Source of the DNA: an uncultured Thermomicrobiales bacterium
GTDB lineage: Bacteria; Chloroflexota; Chloroflexia; Thermomicrobiales; Thermomicrobiaceae
Assembly (NCBI GenBank): GCA_937891245.1
Contig: CALAGB010000250.1
Location: forward strand, 1 to 24,517
Reading direction: 5' to 3'
DNA: 24,517 bases
In this document: piece by piece, positions 14,524 through 21,157 of the stretch
Layout: the number at the start of each line of letters is the position of its first letter
How positions within the stretch are numbered: position 1 is the stretch's first letter
The notes under the pieces: generated by a model
What the model was told of the DNA's origin: nothing
Databases searched by the model: none
Seen by the model: only the letters and a program-made list of their open reading frames with translations
Made by a program: the position numbers and the translations under genes

Positions 14524-14946
14524 TTAGCGCTTCGTGTACTGCGGCGCCTTGCGGGCTCGCTTGAGTCCGACTTTCTTCCGCTCCTTGACACGGGCATCGC
14601 GCGTGAGCATACCGGCACGGCGCAGGACCGCCTTCAGCTCCGGATCGGCGCGTACCAGTGCGCGCGCGATTGCGTGGCGCACGGCACCAGCCTGGCCGGT
14701 CATGCCGCCACCGACGACGCGCACCTGCACGTTGAAGCGCTCGACGGTATTCGTCAGGCGCAGCGGCTCCGCGATCATGACTTGATAGATGTCACGACCG
14801 CCAAAATAATCGCGAGCCGGCTTGTTGTTCACTTCGAAATTGCCACGGCCGGGATAGAGGCGTGCGCGCGCTACGGCGGACTTACGGCGCCCGGTGCCGT
14901 GAATATATCGCGGTTGTCGCTCGGCGTTCGCTGCTCCTGCTTCCAC
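14524..14946 (-). CDS. rpsI: 30S ribosomal protein uS9
   Basis: A 140-residue head protein of the small subunit whose C-terminal tail reaches the P-site tRNA. GTGRRKSAVARARLYPG (residues 17-33) is the family's opening signature, and the protein ends KKVGLKRARKAPQYTKR, a variant of the usual QFSKR tail. The start codon is GTG at 14946, with GAGGAG upstream. The first twelve residues before RYIHGTGRRK are a short non-conserved extension. It lies 16 nt downstream of rplM, is the last gene of the operon, and is followed by an intrinsic terminator. Confidence 0.97.
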   Translation of the reverse strand: MEAGAANAERQPRYIHGTGRRKSAVARARLYPGRGNFEVNNKPARDYFGGRDIYQVMIAEPLRLTNTVERFNVQVRVVGGGMTGQAGAVRHAIARALVRADPELKAVLRRAGMLTRDARVKERKKVGLKRARKAPQYTKR

Positions 14947-14962
14947 CTATTCCGTCTCTCCT

Positions 14963-15397
14963 CTATCCTTCGATCCGCAGTGGCTGCGGCTTCTGAGCCG
15001 TGTGCGGGTGATCCGGTCCGGCATAGACTTTCAGTTTCTTAAACATCGCGTCGCCGAGTGCGTTCTTCGGCAACATGTTACGCACCGCATGCTCCAGCGG
15101 CCGCGTCGGGTGTCTCGTCAACTGGTCGCGCAGTGCCGTCGAGCGGAAGCCGCCCGGGAACTGCGAGTGCCGGTAGTAGAGCTTCTGTGTTGACTTATTC
15201 CCAGTAACACGGATCTTTTCTGCATTCACCACGACGACATAGTCGCCCATGTCCATGTGTGTCGCGTAGACGGGCTTGTGCTTCCCCTTCAGAACCGACG
15301 CGATCTGGCTCGAAATCCGCCCGAGCGTCTGGTCCTGCGCGTCGACGATATACCAGTCGCGCTGGATTTCCGATGCCTTTGGCGAGTACGTTTTCAT
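14963..15397 (-). CDS. rplM: 50S ribosomal protein uL13
   Basis: A 144-residue early-assembly protein of the large subunit. The N-terminus MKTYSPKASEIQRDWYIVDA and the segment LGRISSQIASVLKGKHKPVY (about residues 25-44) are standard, as are GDYVVVVNAEKIRVTGNK and RNMLPKNALGDAMFKKLKVY near the C-terminus. Length is typical (about 142-150). ATG 15397 has GAGGAG about 11 nt upstream. It is paired with rpsI, the universal rplM-rpsI arrangement, and follows truA, which links the pair to the alpha operon. Confidence 0.98.
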   Translation of the reverse strand: MKTYSPKASEIQRDWYIVDAQDQTLGRISSQIASVLKGKHKPVYATHMDMGDYVVVVNAEKIRVTGNKSTQKLYYRHSQFPGGFRSTALRDQLTRHPTRPLEHAVRNMLPKNALGDAMFKKLKVYAGPDHPHTAQKPQPLRIEG

Positions 15398-15433
15398 GCG
15401 AACGATAGCTCCTCTATGAAATCGACCCCGGCA

Positions 15434-16228
15434 TCATCCGGCGTCATTCGGGTATTCGACGCTCCAGAGAACCAAACCCTGGGGCGGCGCCGGTGCTTCG
15501 GCATGGCGCCGGTCACGCCTCGATATCAGATCCTCAAACCACTCGGGCGTTGCGCGCCCGCGTCCGACCAGGCAAAGGTTCCCGACGATATTCCGCACCA
15601 TGTGCGGCAGGAACCCGTTCGCGCGAATCTCGAACTCGACAATCGTTCCGCCCGGCTCCCATTGCTCCGGCAGCGATCGCCACTGCGCCGCCAACACCGT
15701 TCGCGTGCAATCAACCCCACTGCCCGGAATCCCGAGACCGTCTCCGGCGAATGACGCGAAATCCTGCGTGCCAAGTAACGCTGTCGCGGCGGCGTTCATC
15801 GTCGCCAGGTTCAGATTCGCCCGCTCGTGCCAGGCAAATCGCCGGGCGAACACCGGCGGCACCGCCCCGCACCAGATTCTATAACGATACACGCGTGACC
15901 GGGCGCTGAACCGCGCGTGAAACGCTTCGTCAACCGTGCGCACGCCAGTGATCGAAATGTCGTCCGGCGTGAGCGAATCGAGCGCGAAGCGTAACGCCTC
16001 ATCGTCCCGCCGCCAGGAAACTGGCCCGCTCGCCACCTGCCCCAGCGCATGGACCCCGCGATCGGTGCGTCCGGCAAAGACAAGCCGAACGTCCTGACCG
16101 GTGAGTTGGGCGAGCGCTGCTTCGATCTCTCGCTGCACCGTCCGCCGCTCGGGCTGCCGCTGCGAACCGAAGAACTCCGTGCCGTCGTAGCCGAGATCGA
16201 TTCGCACATGCCGGACTCCGGCGGCCAC
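15434..16228 (-). CDS. truA: tRNA pseudouridine(38-40) synthase TruA
   Basis: Converts uridines 38-40 in the anticodon stem-loop of many tRNAs to pseudouridine. The 264-residue protein starts with RIDLGYDGTEFFGSQRQP, and GRTDRGVHALGQV carries catalytic Asp56. The C-terminal FLPHMVRNIVGNL matches the family's second conserved block. The best start is GTG 16228, with only a weak Shine-Dalgarno. The gene sits 12 nt after rplQ and before rplM-rpsI, the order also seen in Firmicutes, where truA bridges the two ribosomal clusters. Confidence 0.96.
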   Translation of the reverse strand: MAAGVRHVRIDLGYDGTEFFGSQRQPERRTVQREIEAALAQLTGQDVRLVFAGRTDRGVHALGQVASGPVSWRRDDEALRFALDSLTPDDISITGVRTVDEAFHARFSARSRVYRYRIWCGAVPPVFARRFAWHERANLNLATMNAAATALLGTQDFASFAGDGLGIPGSGVDCTRTVLAAQWRSLPEQWEPGGTIVEFEIRANGFLPHMVRNIVGNLCLVGRGRATPEWFEDLISRRDRRHAEAPAPPQGLVLWSVEYPNDAG

Positions 16229-16240
16229 ACTGCCGCTCGC

Positions 16241-16594
16241 TTAGGCGACGAACTCGATCATCGAAACCGGCGCGCCATCGCCCCGGCGGTTTCCGATCTT
16301 ATAGATCCGTGTGTACCCGCCTGGCTGCCCATCGAAGCGTGGCCCGATGATATCGAACAGTTTGGCGGTCGCGCGCTCGTCAGCCAACCGTGCCATCACC
16401 AACCGGCGATGGTGCTCGGTATCGTCGCGAGACATCGTCACCAGTTTTTCGACGACCGGGCGAATCGTTTTCGCCTTCGCGTCGGTCGTGGTGATCCGTT
16501 CATTCAGGATCAGCGAGACTGCCAGGTTCCGCAGCAACGCCTTTCGCTGATTCGTGTTCCGGCCGAACTTTCGGCCGGCGATGCGGTGCCTCAT
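16241..16594 (-). CDS. rplQ: 50S ribosomal protein bL17
   Basis: A 117-residue large-subunit protein near the exit tunnel. MRHRIAGRKFGRNTNQRKALLRNLA is the canonical start (family: MRHrk.grkLgR...hR.aLlrNla), shown here as residues 1-25 with an unusual FGRNTNQRKA. ERITTTDAKAKTIRP and KLFDIIGPRF follow in normal order. The start ATG overlaps nothing and is preceded by GAGGGG. It lies 17 nt downstream of rpoA, as in nearly all bacteria. Confidence 0.98.
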   Translation of the reverse strand: MRHRIAGRKFGRNTNQRKALLRNLAVSLILNERITTTDAKAKTIRPVVEKLVTMSRDDTEHHRRLVMARLADERATAKLFDIIGPRFDGQPGGYTRIYKIGNRRGDGAPVSMIEFVA

Positions 16595-16611
16595 CCTCTG
16601 ATCCCCTCGTC

Positions 16612-17604
16612 TTATTCAGCGTCAGCGTCGTCGGATTCTTCGTCATCGGCATCATCGACGTCGGTGCCCTCAAGACCCGGCATTTCGAAGTTGTAGCCGA
16701 ACTCGCCCATTCGCTCTTTCAGCTCCTGCAGCGAACGCGGGCCGAAGTTGCGAATCGACAGCAGCTGCTCCGGCTCCATATCGAGCACCTGACCGACGCG
16801 ATCGATGTGGCGACTGCGCAGCGCGTTCAGCACGCGCGGCGAGAGACCAAGTTCGGCCAGCGGGCGCGTATCCGCCTCGGATACGGCACGCGTCGTCTCT
16901 TCAACGACCTCAGATGGCTCGCGATTGAAGTCCGCGATGAGCGACGCGTGTTCGACCAGAATCTGCGCTGAACGCGAGAGCGCATCATCCGGCTCGATCG
17001 TGCCGTCGGTGATGATCTCCAGAATCAGCCGGTCGTAGTCGGTGATCTGGCCTACGCGGGTATGCTCGACGACGTAGTTGACCTTTTCGATCGGCGTGAA
17101 GATCGCATCGACCGGCACTTCACCGATCGAGAAGATCTCCTGCGCCTCGGCCGGCTGGTAGCCGCGACCTCGCGCCACGACAACGTCCATCTCGAGCCGC
17201 GCACGATCGTTGTCCAACGTGGCGATCACTTGCTCGGGATTGACGATTTCGATTTCGCCCGGCCAATCGATATCACCGGCGGTGATAACGCCTTCGCCGT
17301 GCGCGTACAGGCTGGCACGCGTCTCACGGAACGAGTCGGTGACGACGCGCAGCCGAATCCGTTTCAAGTTGAGCACGATCTCGGTTACGTCCTCGCGCAC
17401 GCCCTCAATGGTCGAGAACTCATGCCAGACGTCCGCGATGCGTACGCGCACAATCGCCGCGCCCGGAAGCGAGCGCAGCAAAATACGCCGCAGTGAATTG
17501 CCGATGGTGATGCCGTAGCCAGGCTCAAGCGGCTCGACCACGAACCGGCCATAATTAACCCCGGAATGGGTTTGTTGAACTCTTGGTTGCGCGATCTCTA
17601 GCAA
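16612..17604 (-). CDS. rpoA: DNA-directed RNA polymerase alpha subunit
   Basis: Scaffold subunit that dimerises to start RNA polymerase assembly. I place the start at TTG 17604, giving 330 residues beginning (M)LEIAQPRVQQ, where GGGAGG lies 9 nt upstream. A longer open frame to 17670 would add 22 residues that do not resemble RpoA and would run through a hairpin. The N-terminal domain has YGRFVVEPLEPGYGITIGNSLRRILL; the C-terminal domain has ELGLSPRVLNALRSRHIDRVGQVL and LLSIRNFGPRSLQELKERM, the helix-hairpin-helix that binds UP elements and activators. The protein ends in an acidic tail with 11 Asp/Glu in the last 18 residues. It lies between rpsD and rplQ as expected. Confidence 0.96.
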   Translation of the reverse strand: MLEIAQPRVQQTHSGVNYGRFVVEPLEPGYGITIGNSLRRILLRSLPGAAIVRVRIADVWHEFSTIEGVREDVTEIVLNLKRIRLRVVTDSFRETRASLYAHGEGVITAGDIDWPGEIEIVNPEQVIATLDNDRARLEMDVVVARGRGYQPAEAQEIFSIGEVPVDAIFTPIEKVNYVVEHTRVGQITDYDRLILEIITDGTIEPDDALSRSAQILVEHASLIADFNREPSEVVEETTRAVSEADTRPLAELGLSPRVLNALRSRHIDRVGQVLDMEPEQLLSIRNFGPRSLQELKERMGEFGYNFEMPGLEGTDVDDADDEESDDADAE

Positions 17605-17613
17605 GCGAATCAG

Positions 17614-17619
17614 CCTCCC
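17614..17619 (-). promoter_or_regulatory. Shine-Dalgarno GGGAGG fixing the rpoA TTG start
   Basis: GGGAGG on the minus strand lies 9 nt before TTG 17604. No comparable site precedes the alternative start at 17670. Confidence 0.7.
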
Positions 17620-17632
17620 TCGGCCAATAATC

Positions 17633-17673
17633 GGCGTGCGCCCGGTAACAACGAACCCGAGATAGCGCACGCC
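17633..17673 (-). promoter_or_regulatory. Hairpin between rpsD and rpoA
   Basis: GGCGTGCGC (17633-17641) and GCGCACGCC (17665-17673) form a perfect 9-bp stem around a 23-nt loop in the 81-nt space between rpsD and rpoA. No T-run follows on the minus strand, so it is not a normal terminator. It could be an mRNA control element, pause site or processing site. Confidence 0.55.
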
Positions 17674-17685
17674 TGTGACGTGGCA

Positions 17686-18330
17686 CTACCGGCTGTAAAA
17701 CTCAACAACCAACTGTTCGTTGACGGGTGGGATTTCGATCTGATCGCGCGTCGGCGCGCTCACCACACGTCCGCTGAGGTTCTCGACCTCACGCGTCAGC
17801 CAATCCGGCGTCGGCTTCGAGCCGGCGGTTTCGGCCACAATCTTGAAATATTCGCGCTCCCGGCTCTGCGTCCGCACGGCGATCAAGTCGTCCGGCTTGA
17901 CGATGAACGACGGGATGTTCGTCTTCCGCCCGTTTACCGTGAAATGCCCGTGCCGCACGATCTGACGTGCCTGCTTGCGGGAATCGGCAAAGCCGAGTCG
18001 ATACACGACGTTGTCGAGGCGCATCTCAAGGATCTGCAGCAGATTCTCACCGGTCACACCGCCGCGACGCTCGGCCTCGACGAAGTGGCGACGGAACTGC
18101 CCTTCGAGCACGCCGTACATCTTGCGGATCTTCTGCTTCTCGCGCAGCTGTAAACCATATTCCGACGGTCGTCGCGACCGCTTTTGCCCGTGCTGGCCCG
18201 GCGGAAAATTCCGCATCGGTTGCCGCTGCACGATCGGGCACTTCGGGCTGAGGCAGCGATCACCCTTGAGATAGAGCTTGAGCCCTTCTCGCCGGCAAAT
18301 CCTGCAAACTGGACCGGTGTACCTGGCCAT
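17686..18330 (-). CDS. rpsD: 30S ribosomal protein uS4 (zinc-binding type)
   Basis: A primary 16S rRNA-binding protein, 214 residues, that nucleates assembly of the 30S body. It is the C+ form: Cys9, Cys12, Cys26 and Cys31 (CRICRREGLK...RCLSPKC) can bind Zn. FPPGQHGQKRSRRPSEYGLQLREKQK (split here by its own motif at about residues 42-67) is the family signature, and an S4 RNA-binding domain covers about 100-160 (LDNVVYRLGFADSRKQARQ). ATG 18330 has GGAGGATG directly upstream. In enterobacteria S4 represses this operon; whether it does here is unknown, but hairpins lie in the nearby gaps. Confidence 0.97.
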   Translation of the reverse strand: MARYTGPVCRICRREGLKLYLKGDRCLSPKCPIVQRQPMRNFPPGQHGQKRSRRPSEYGLQLREKQKIRKMYGVLEGQFRRHFVEAERRGGVTGENLLQILEMRLDNVVYRLGFADSRKQARQIVRHGHFTVNGRKTNIPSFIVKPDDLIAVRTQSREREYFKIVAETAGSKPTPDWLTREVENLSGRVVSAPTRDQIEIPPVNEQLVVEFYSR

Positions 18331-18393
18331 TCATCCTCCTCGACTCGCCGGTTCCCTCCACCCACGAGCCAGTAGCTGTATACGAAGTCAGAG

Positions 18394-18801
18394 CTAAACG
18401 CGACGTCGCTTTGGCGGCCGGCAGCCGTTGTGCGGCACCGGTGTAACGTCAGTAATCGACGTCACTTGAATCCCTGTCGTTTGCAATGAGCGGATCGCCA
18501 TCTCACGACCCGACCCCGGACCCTTGATGAAGACGTCCACCTGCCGCATGCCGTGTTCCATCGCTTTGCGCGCGGCTGTCTCAGCGGCAACCTGCGCGGC
18601 ATACGGCGTGCTCTTGCGAGAGCCTTTGAAGCCGGACGCTCCGGCGCTTGACCATGCGACGACGCCACCCGTCTGATCGGTCAGCGTCACCATCGTGTTG
18701 TTGAACGTCGACTGAATGTACGCACGTCCGCGGGGGATATTCTTGCGATCACGACGCCTGACGCGGGTTTTGCCACGGGCTGCTCGTCGGCGGTCCGCCA
18801 T
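18394..18801 (-). CDS. rpsK: 30S ribosomal protein uS11
   Basis: A 135-residue platform protein near the E-site and the anti-Shine-Dalgarno region of 16S rRNA. AYIQSTFNNTMVTLTDQTGG (about residues 27-46) and GFKGSRKSTPYAAQVAAE are diagnostic, and the protein ends PHNGCRPPKRRRV, the universal tail. The N-terminal 20 residues are very rich in Arg. AAGGGA precedes ATG 18801. It lies between rpsM and rpsD in the standard alpha-operon order; an 81-nt gap with a GC-rich hairpin separates it from rpsM. Confidence 0.98.
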   Translation of the reverse strand: MADRRRAARGKTRVRRRDRKNIPRGRAYIQSTFNNTMVTLTDQTGGVVAWSSAGASGFKGSRKSTPYAAQVAAETAARKAMEHGMRQVDVFIKGPGSGREMAIRSLQTTGIQVTSITDVTPVPHNGCRPPKRRRV

Positions 18802-18841
18802 GCGCTCTTGGTCCCTTCTCTCACGCTGCCAGCATGTTGGT

Positions 18842-18859
18842 GCGGGCCGCCTGGCCCGC
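18842..18859 (-). promoter_or_regulatory. GC-rich hairpin between rpsM and rpsK
   Basis: GCGGGCC (18842-18848) and GGCCCGC (18853-18859) form a perfect 7-bp stem with a 4-nt loop in the 81-nt rpsM-rpsK gap. No T-tract follows on the minus strand. It could be a processing or translational control structure. Confidence 0.45.
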
Positions 18860-18882
18860 GGTAGACATGCAATAACTCTGAA

Positions 18883-19257
18883 CTAGCGCCCCTTGCGCCG
18901 CACGCCGATCGCCTTCTTCGGCCCCTTGCGGGTGCGTGCGTTCGTCTTGGTGCGCTGGCCGTGCACCGGCAGGCCACGGCGATGCCGCAGGCCGCGGTAG
19001 CTGCCAATATCCATCAGCCGCTTGATGTTCATGCTGACTTCGCGACGCAGATCGCCTTCGACCAGCATCTCCTTTTCAACGATGTCGCGCAGTCGCTGCA
19101 CTTCATCGTCAGTCAGATCACGAACACGGGTGTCGACGTTAATATTGGTCTGCTGCAAGAGCCGCTGGCTCGTCGTCAGACCGATGCCATAGATATAGGT
19201 CAGACCGATCTCGACACGCTTGTCACGCGGGAGATCGACGCCAGCGATTCGTGCCAT
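18883..19257 (-). CDS. rpsM: 30S ribosomal protein uS13
   Basis: A 124-residue head protein that contacts the P-site tRNA and the 50S subunit through bridge B1. MARIAGVDLPRDKRVEIGLTY is the standard start, followed by IYGIGLTTSQRLLQQ with its helix-two-turn-helix. YRGLRHRRGLPVHGQRTKTN (about residues 93-112) and the basic tail ARTRKGPKKAIGVRRKGR complete the family pattern. It directly follows rpmJ by 12 nt and precedes rpsK. Confidence 0.98.
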   Translation of the reverse strand: MARIAGVDLPRDKRVEIGLTYIYGIGLTTSQRLLQQTNINVDTRVRDLTDDEVQRLRDIVEKEMLVEGDLRREVSMNIKRLMDIGSYRGLRHRRGLPVHGQRTKTNARTRKGPKKAIGVRRKGR

Positions 19258-19269
19258 CAGCTACCCTCT

Positions 19270-19383
19270 CTAGCCCTGCCGCTGCTTGTGCTTCGGATTC
19301 GTGCAAATCACGCGCACGACTCCGCGCCGTTTGATGATGCGACAGTTGTCGCAACGTCGCTTGACTGATGCCGCTACTTTCAT
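19270..19383 (-). CDS. rpmJ: 50S ribosomal protein bL36 (zinc-binding type)
   Basis: A 37-residue protein read directly from the minus strand: it starts MKVAASVKRRCDNCRIIKRR and ends NPKHKQRQG. Cys11, Cys14, Cys27 and His32 form the C-x2-C-x12-C-x4-H zinc site of the C+ form. Length is the usual 37-38. It stabilises the 23S rRNA near the central protuberance in the finished 50S. The gene lies between infA (21 nt upstream) and rpsM (12 nt downstream), exactly where bL36 is expected. Its small size makes it easy to miss. Confidence 0.97.
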   Translation of the reverse strand: MKVAASVKRRCDNCRIIKRRGVVRVICTNPKHKQRQG

Positions 19384-19404
19384 GCTTCTTCCCCAATTCC
19401 GCGC

Positions 19405-19626
19405 TTATGTTCGCAGGCGATAGGTGATCCGTCCGCGTGACAGATCGTACGGCGACAATTCGACCCGAACGCGATCGCCGGGTAGAATCCGGATGAAATT
19501 GAGGCGGAGCTTGCCGGAGATATGCGCGAGCACCTCGTGCCCACTGTCCAACTCGACGCGAAACATCGCGTTCGGTAATGGCTCCGTTACTTTCCCCTCG
19601 ACCTCAATGACGTCCTTTTTCGCCAT
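19405..19626 (-). CDS. infA: Translation initiation factor IF-1
   Basis: A 73-residue S1/OB-fold protein that blocks the A-site of the 30S during initiation. KKDVIEVEGKVTEPLPNAMF and VLAHISGKLRLNFIRILPGD, then SPYDLSRGRITYRLRT, match bacterial IF-1 along the full length. A GAGGTGA Shine-Dalgarno precedes ATG 19626. It follows map by 63 nt and precedes rpmJ, the arrangement common in Gram-positive and related phyla. Confidence 0.98.
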   Translation of the reverse strand: MAKKDVIEVEGKVTEPLPNAMFRVELDSGHEVLAHISGKLRLNFIRILPGDRVRVELSPYDLSRGRITYRLRT

Positions 19627-19689
19627 CCGTCACCTCGGGCCGGCGCACACCTAAGCTCGCACGTCGAACGCATGCGCCACAACATCGCA

Positions 19690-20454
19690 TTATACCACGA
19701 TCAACCCCGGTTTGGTCAGTATTTCCGGATCCCCGTTGGTGATCAGCAACGTATGCTCGTAATGGGCGGCCAGGCTTTCGTCGACTGTGGCGATCGTCCA
19801 GCCATCCGGGTAGACATAGGTTTCCTCGCCGCCCAGCGTCAACATCGGTTCGATCGCGATCGTCATTCCCGCCCGTAACACCGGCCCCGTGCCCGCCACG
19901 CCGTAATTCGGAACCTGCGGATCCTCCCACAGCTGCCGGCCGACGCCATGACCGGTCAGGTCTCGTACGATGCCGTAGCCGGCGCTCTCGGCCTGCGCCT
20001 GGATCGCCGCCGAAATATCGCCGACCCGATTGCCGGCGACCGCCTTCTCGCGGCCGGCATCGAACGCCCGTTCGGTGACCTCGATCAGCGCCCGCACATC
20101 ATCATCAATCTCACCGACGGCCAGCGTGAAGGCGCCATCTGTGTGGTAGCCGTCCAGCAAGACGCCGACATCGATCGATGCGATCTGACCCGGCAAGAGA
20201 TGTTGGCCGTTCGGGATTCCGTGGACGACCTCGCTATCAACCGAGGTGCAAATGCTCTTCGGAAATCCCTGATGTCCAAGGAACGACGGCTTTGCGCCCC
20301 GCTCCGTGATCAGATCGTGTGCCAGTTGATCCAGATCGTCGGTTATAATCCCCGGGCGCACCGCGCTTGCCAGTAGAGCATGAACCTCCGCCAGAATCGC
20401 GCCACTCCGCCGCATGATCTCGATTTCGCGGGACGACTTGATCGTGATCGCCAT
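19690..20454 (-). CDS. map: Methionine aminopeptidase, type I
   Basis: Removes the initiator Met from nascent proteins with small second residues. In the 254-residue pita-bread-fold protein all five metal ligands are visible: Asp95 (IASIDVG), Asp106 (YHTDGAF), His169 (TGHGVG), Glu202 (AIEPML) and Glu233 (HYEHTL). His78 in VVHGIPN is the conserved substrate-contact His. There is no N-terminal zinc-finger extension or type II insertion. The start overlaps the adk stop by one base (TAATG), indicating translational coupling in the secY-adk-map-infA order. Confidence 0.98.
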   Translation of the reverse strand: MAITIKSSREIEIMRRSGAILAEVHALLASAVRPGIITDDLDQLAHDLITERGAKPSFLGHQGFPKSICTSVDSEVVHGIPNGQHLLPGQIASIDVGVLLDGYHTDGAFTLAVGEIDDDVRALIEVTERAFDAGREKAVAGNRVGDISAAIQAQAESAGYGIVRDLTGHGVGRQLWEDPQVPNYGVAGTGPVLRAGMTIAIEPMLTLGGEETYVYPDGWTIATVDESLAAHYEHTLLITNGDPEILTKPGLIVV

Positions 20455-21143
20455 TAGTCAGCGTCAAATTTCGACTGCAGCGCTTCGACGATCCCGTCCG
20501 AGATCTCCGCGATCGGTCGATCGCCATCGACGTCGAGCAGGAGTCCGGCCGCCCGGTAGTAGTCAAGCACCGGTGCCGTCTGCTCGTAATAGATCGAGAG
20601 CCGCCGCTCAACCGCTTCTGGCGTATCATCGCTCCGCTGTGTCAGTGTCGCCCCACACACATCGCAGACGCCGTCGACCTTTGGCGGATTGAAGCGACGA
20701 TGGTAGGTCGCGCCGCAATTTGAGCAGACGAGGCGTCCCGTCAGGCGCTCCATCAGCCGCTCGCGCGGGACGTCGACGTGCACCACCGAGACCAGCCGAT
20801 CGCCCCGTTCGCGCAGCGCGACATCCAATGCCTCGGCCTGTGCCTGGTTTCGCGGAAAGCCGTCGAGCAACATGCCGCGCATCTCCGACTCGCCGCCCAG
20901 AACCTCATCGACATACTCCATGAGCATGCGAATCGTGAGCGCATCGGGCACGAGTGCGCCGCGATCTACGTAGCCCCGGATCTCGGTCGAAAGTTCCGAG
21001 TCACCGGCCATCACTTGCCGGAAGAGATCACCGGTTGAAACGTGCTCCAAGCGCAGGCGCGGCGCGACGAGCGCCGCCTGCGTTCCCTTTCCCGCTCCCT
21101 GTGGGCCCATGATGATGACATGGGCCGCGGATTTCTTTGCCAC
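20454..21143 (-). CDS. adk: Adenylate kinase (zinc-LID form)
   Basis: Interconverts ATP and AMP with two ADP, setting adenylate energy balance. The 229-residue protein has the P-loop GPQGAGKGT (residues 13-21), STGDLFR, LLDGFPR (92-98) and a long LID domain. Cys140, Cys143, Cys160 and Cys163 (CSNCGATY...GVCDVCG) form a four-Cys zinc site as in Gram-positive and thermophile enzymes. The N-terminal MAKKSAAH is slightly longer than usual. Its TAA overlaps the map start (TAATG), and it starts 14 nt after secY. Confidence 0.98.
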   Translation of the reverse strand: MAKKSAAHVIIMGPQGAGKGTQAALVAPRLRLEHVSTGDLFRQVMAGDSELSTEIRGYVDRGALVPDALTIRMLMEYVDEVLGGESEMRGMLLDGFPRNQAQAEALDVALRERGDRLVSVVHVDVPRERLMERLTGRLVCSNCGATYHRRFNPPKVDGVCDVCGATLTQRSDDTPEAVERRLSIYYEQTAPVLDYYRAAGLLLDVDGDRPIAEISDGIVEALQSKFDAD

Positions 21144-21157
21144 CGAATCTCCAGCTC

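Noticed and set aside
14009..14618. Open frames across the palindromic element (plus 14009-14527 and minus 14355-14618)
   Set aside because: They are Pro/Arg/Ser-rich translations of repeat DNA, overlap real genes at their ends and show no family features.
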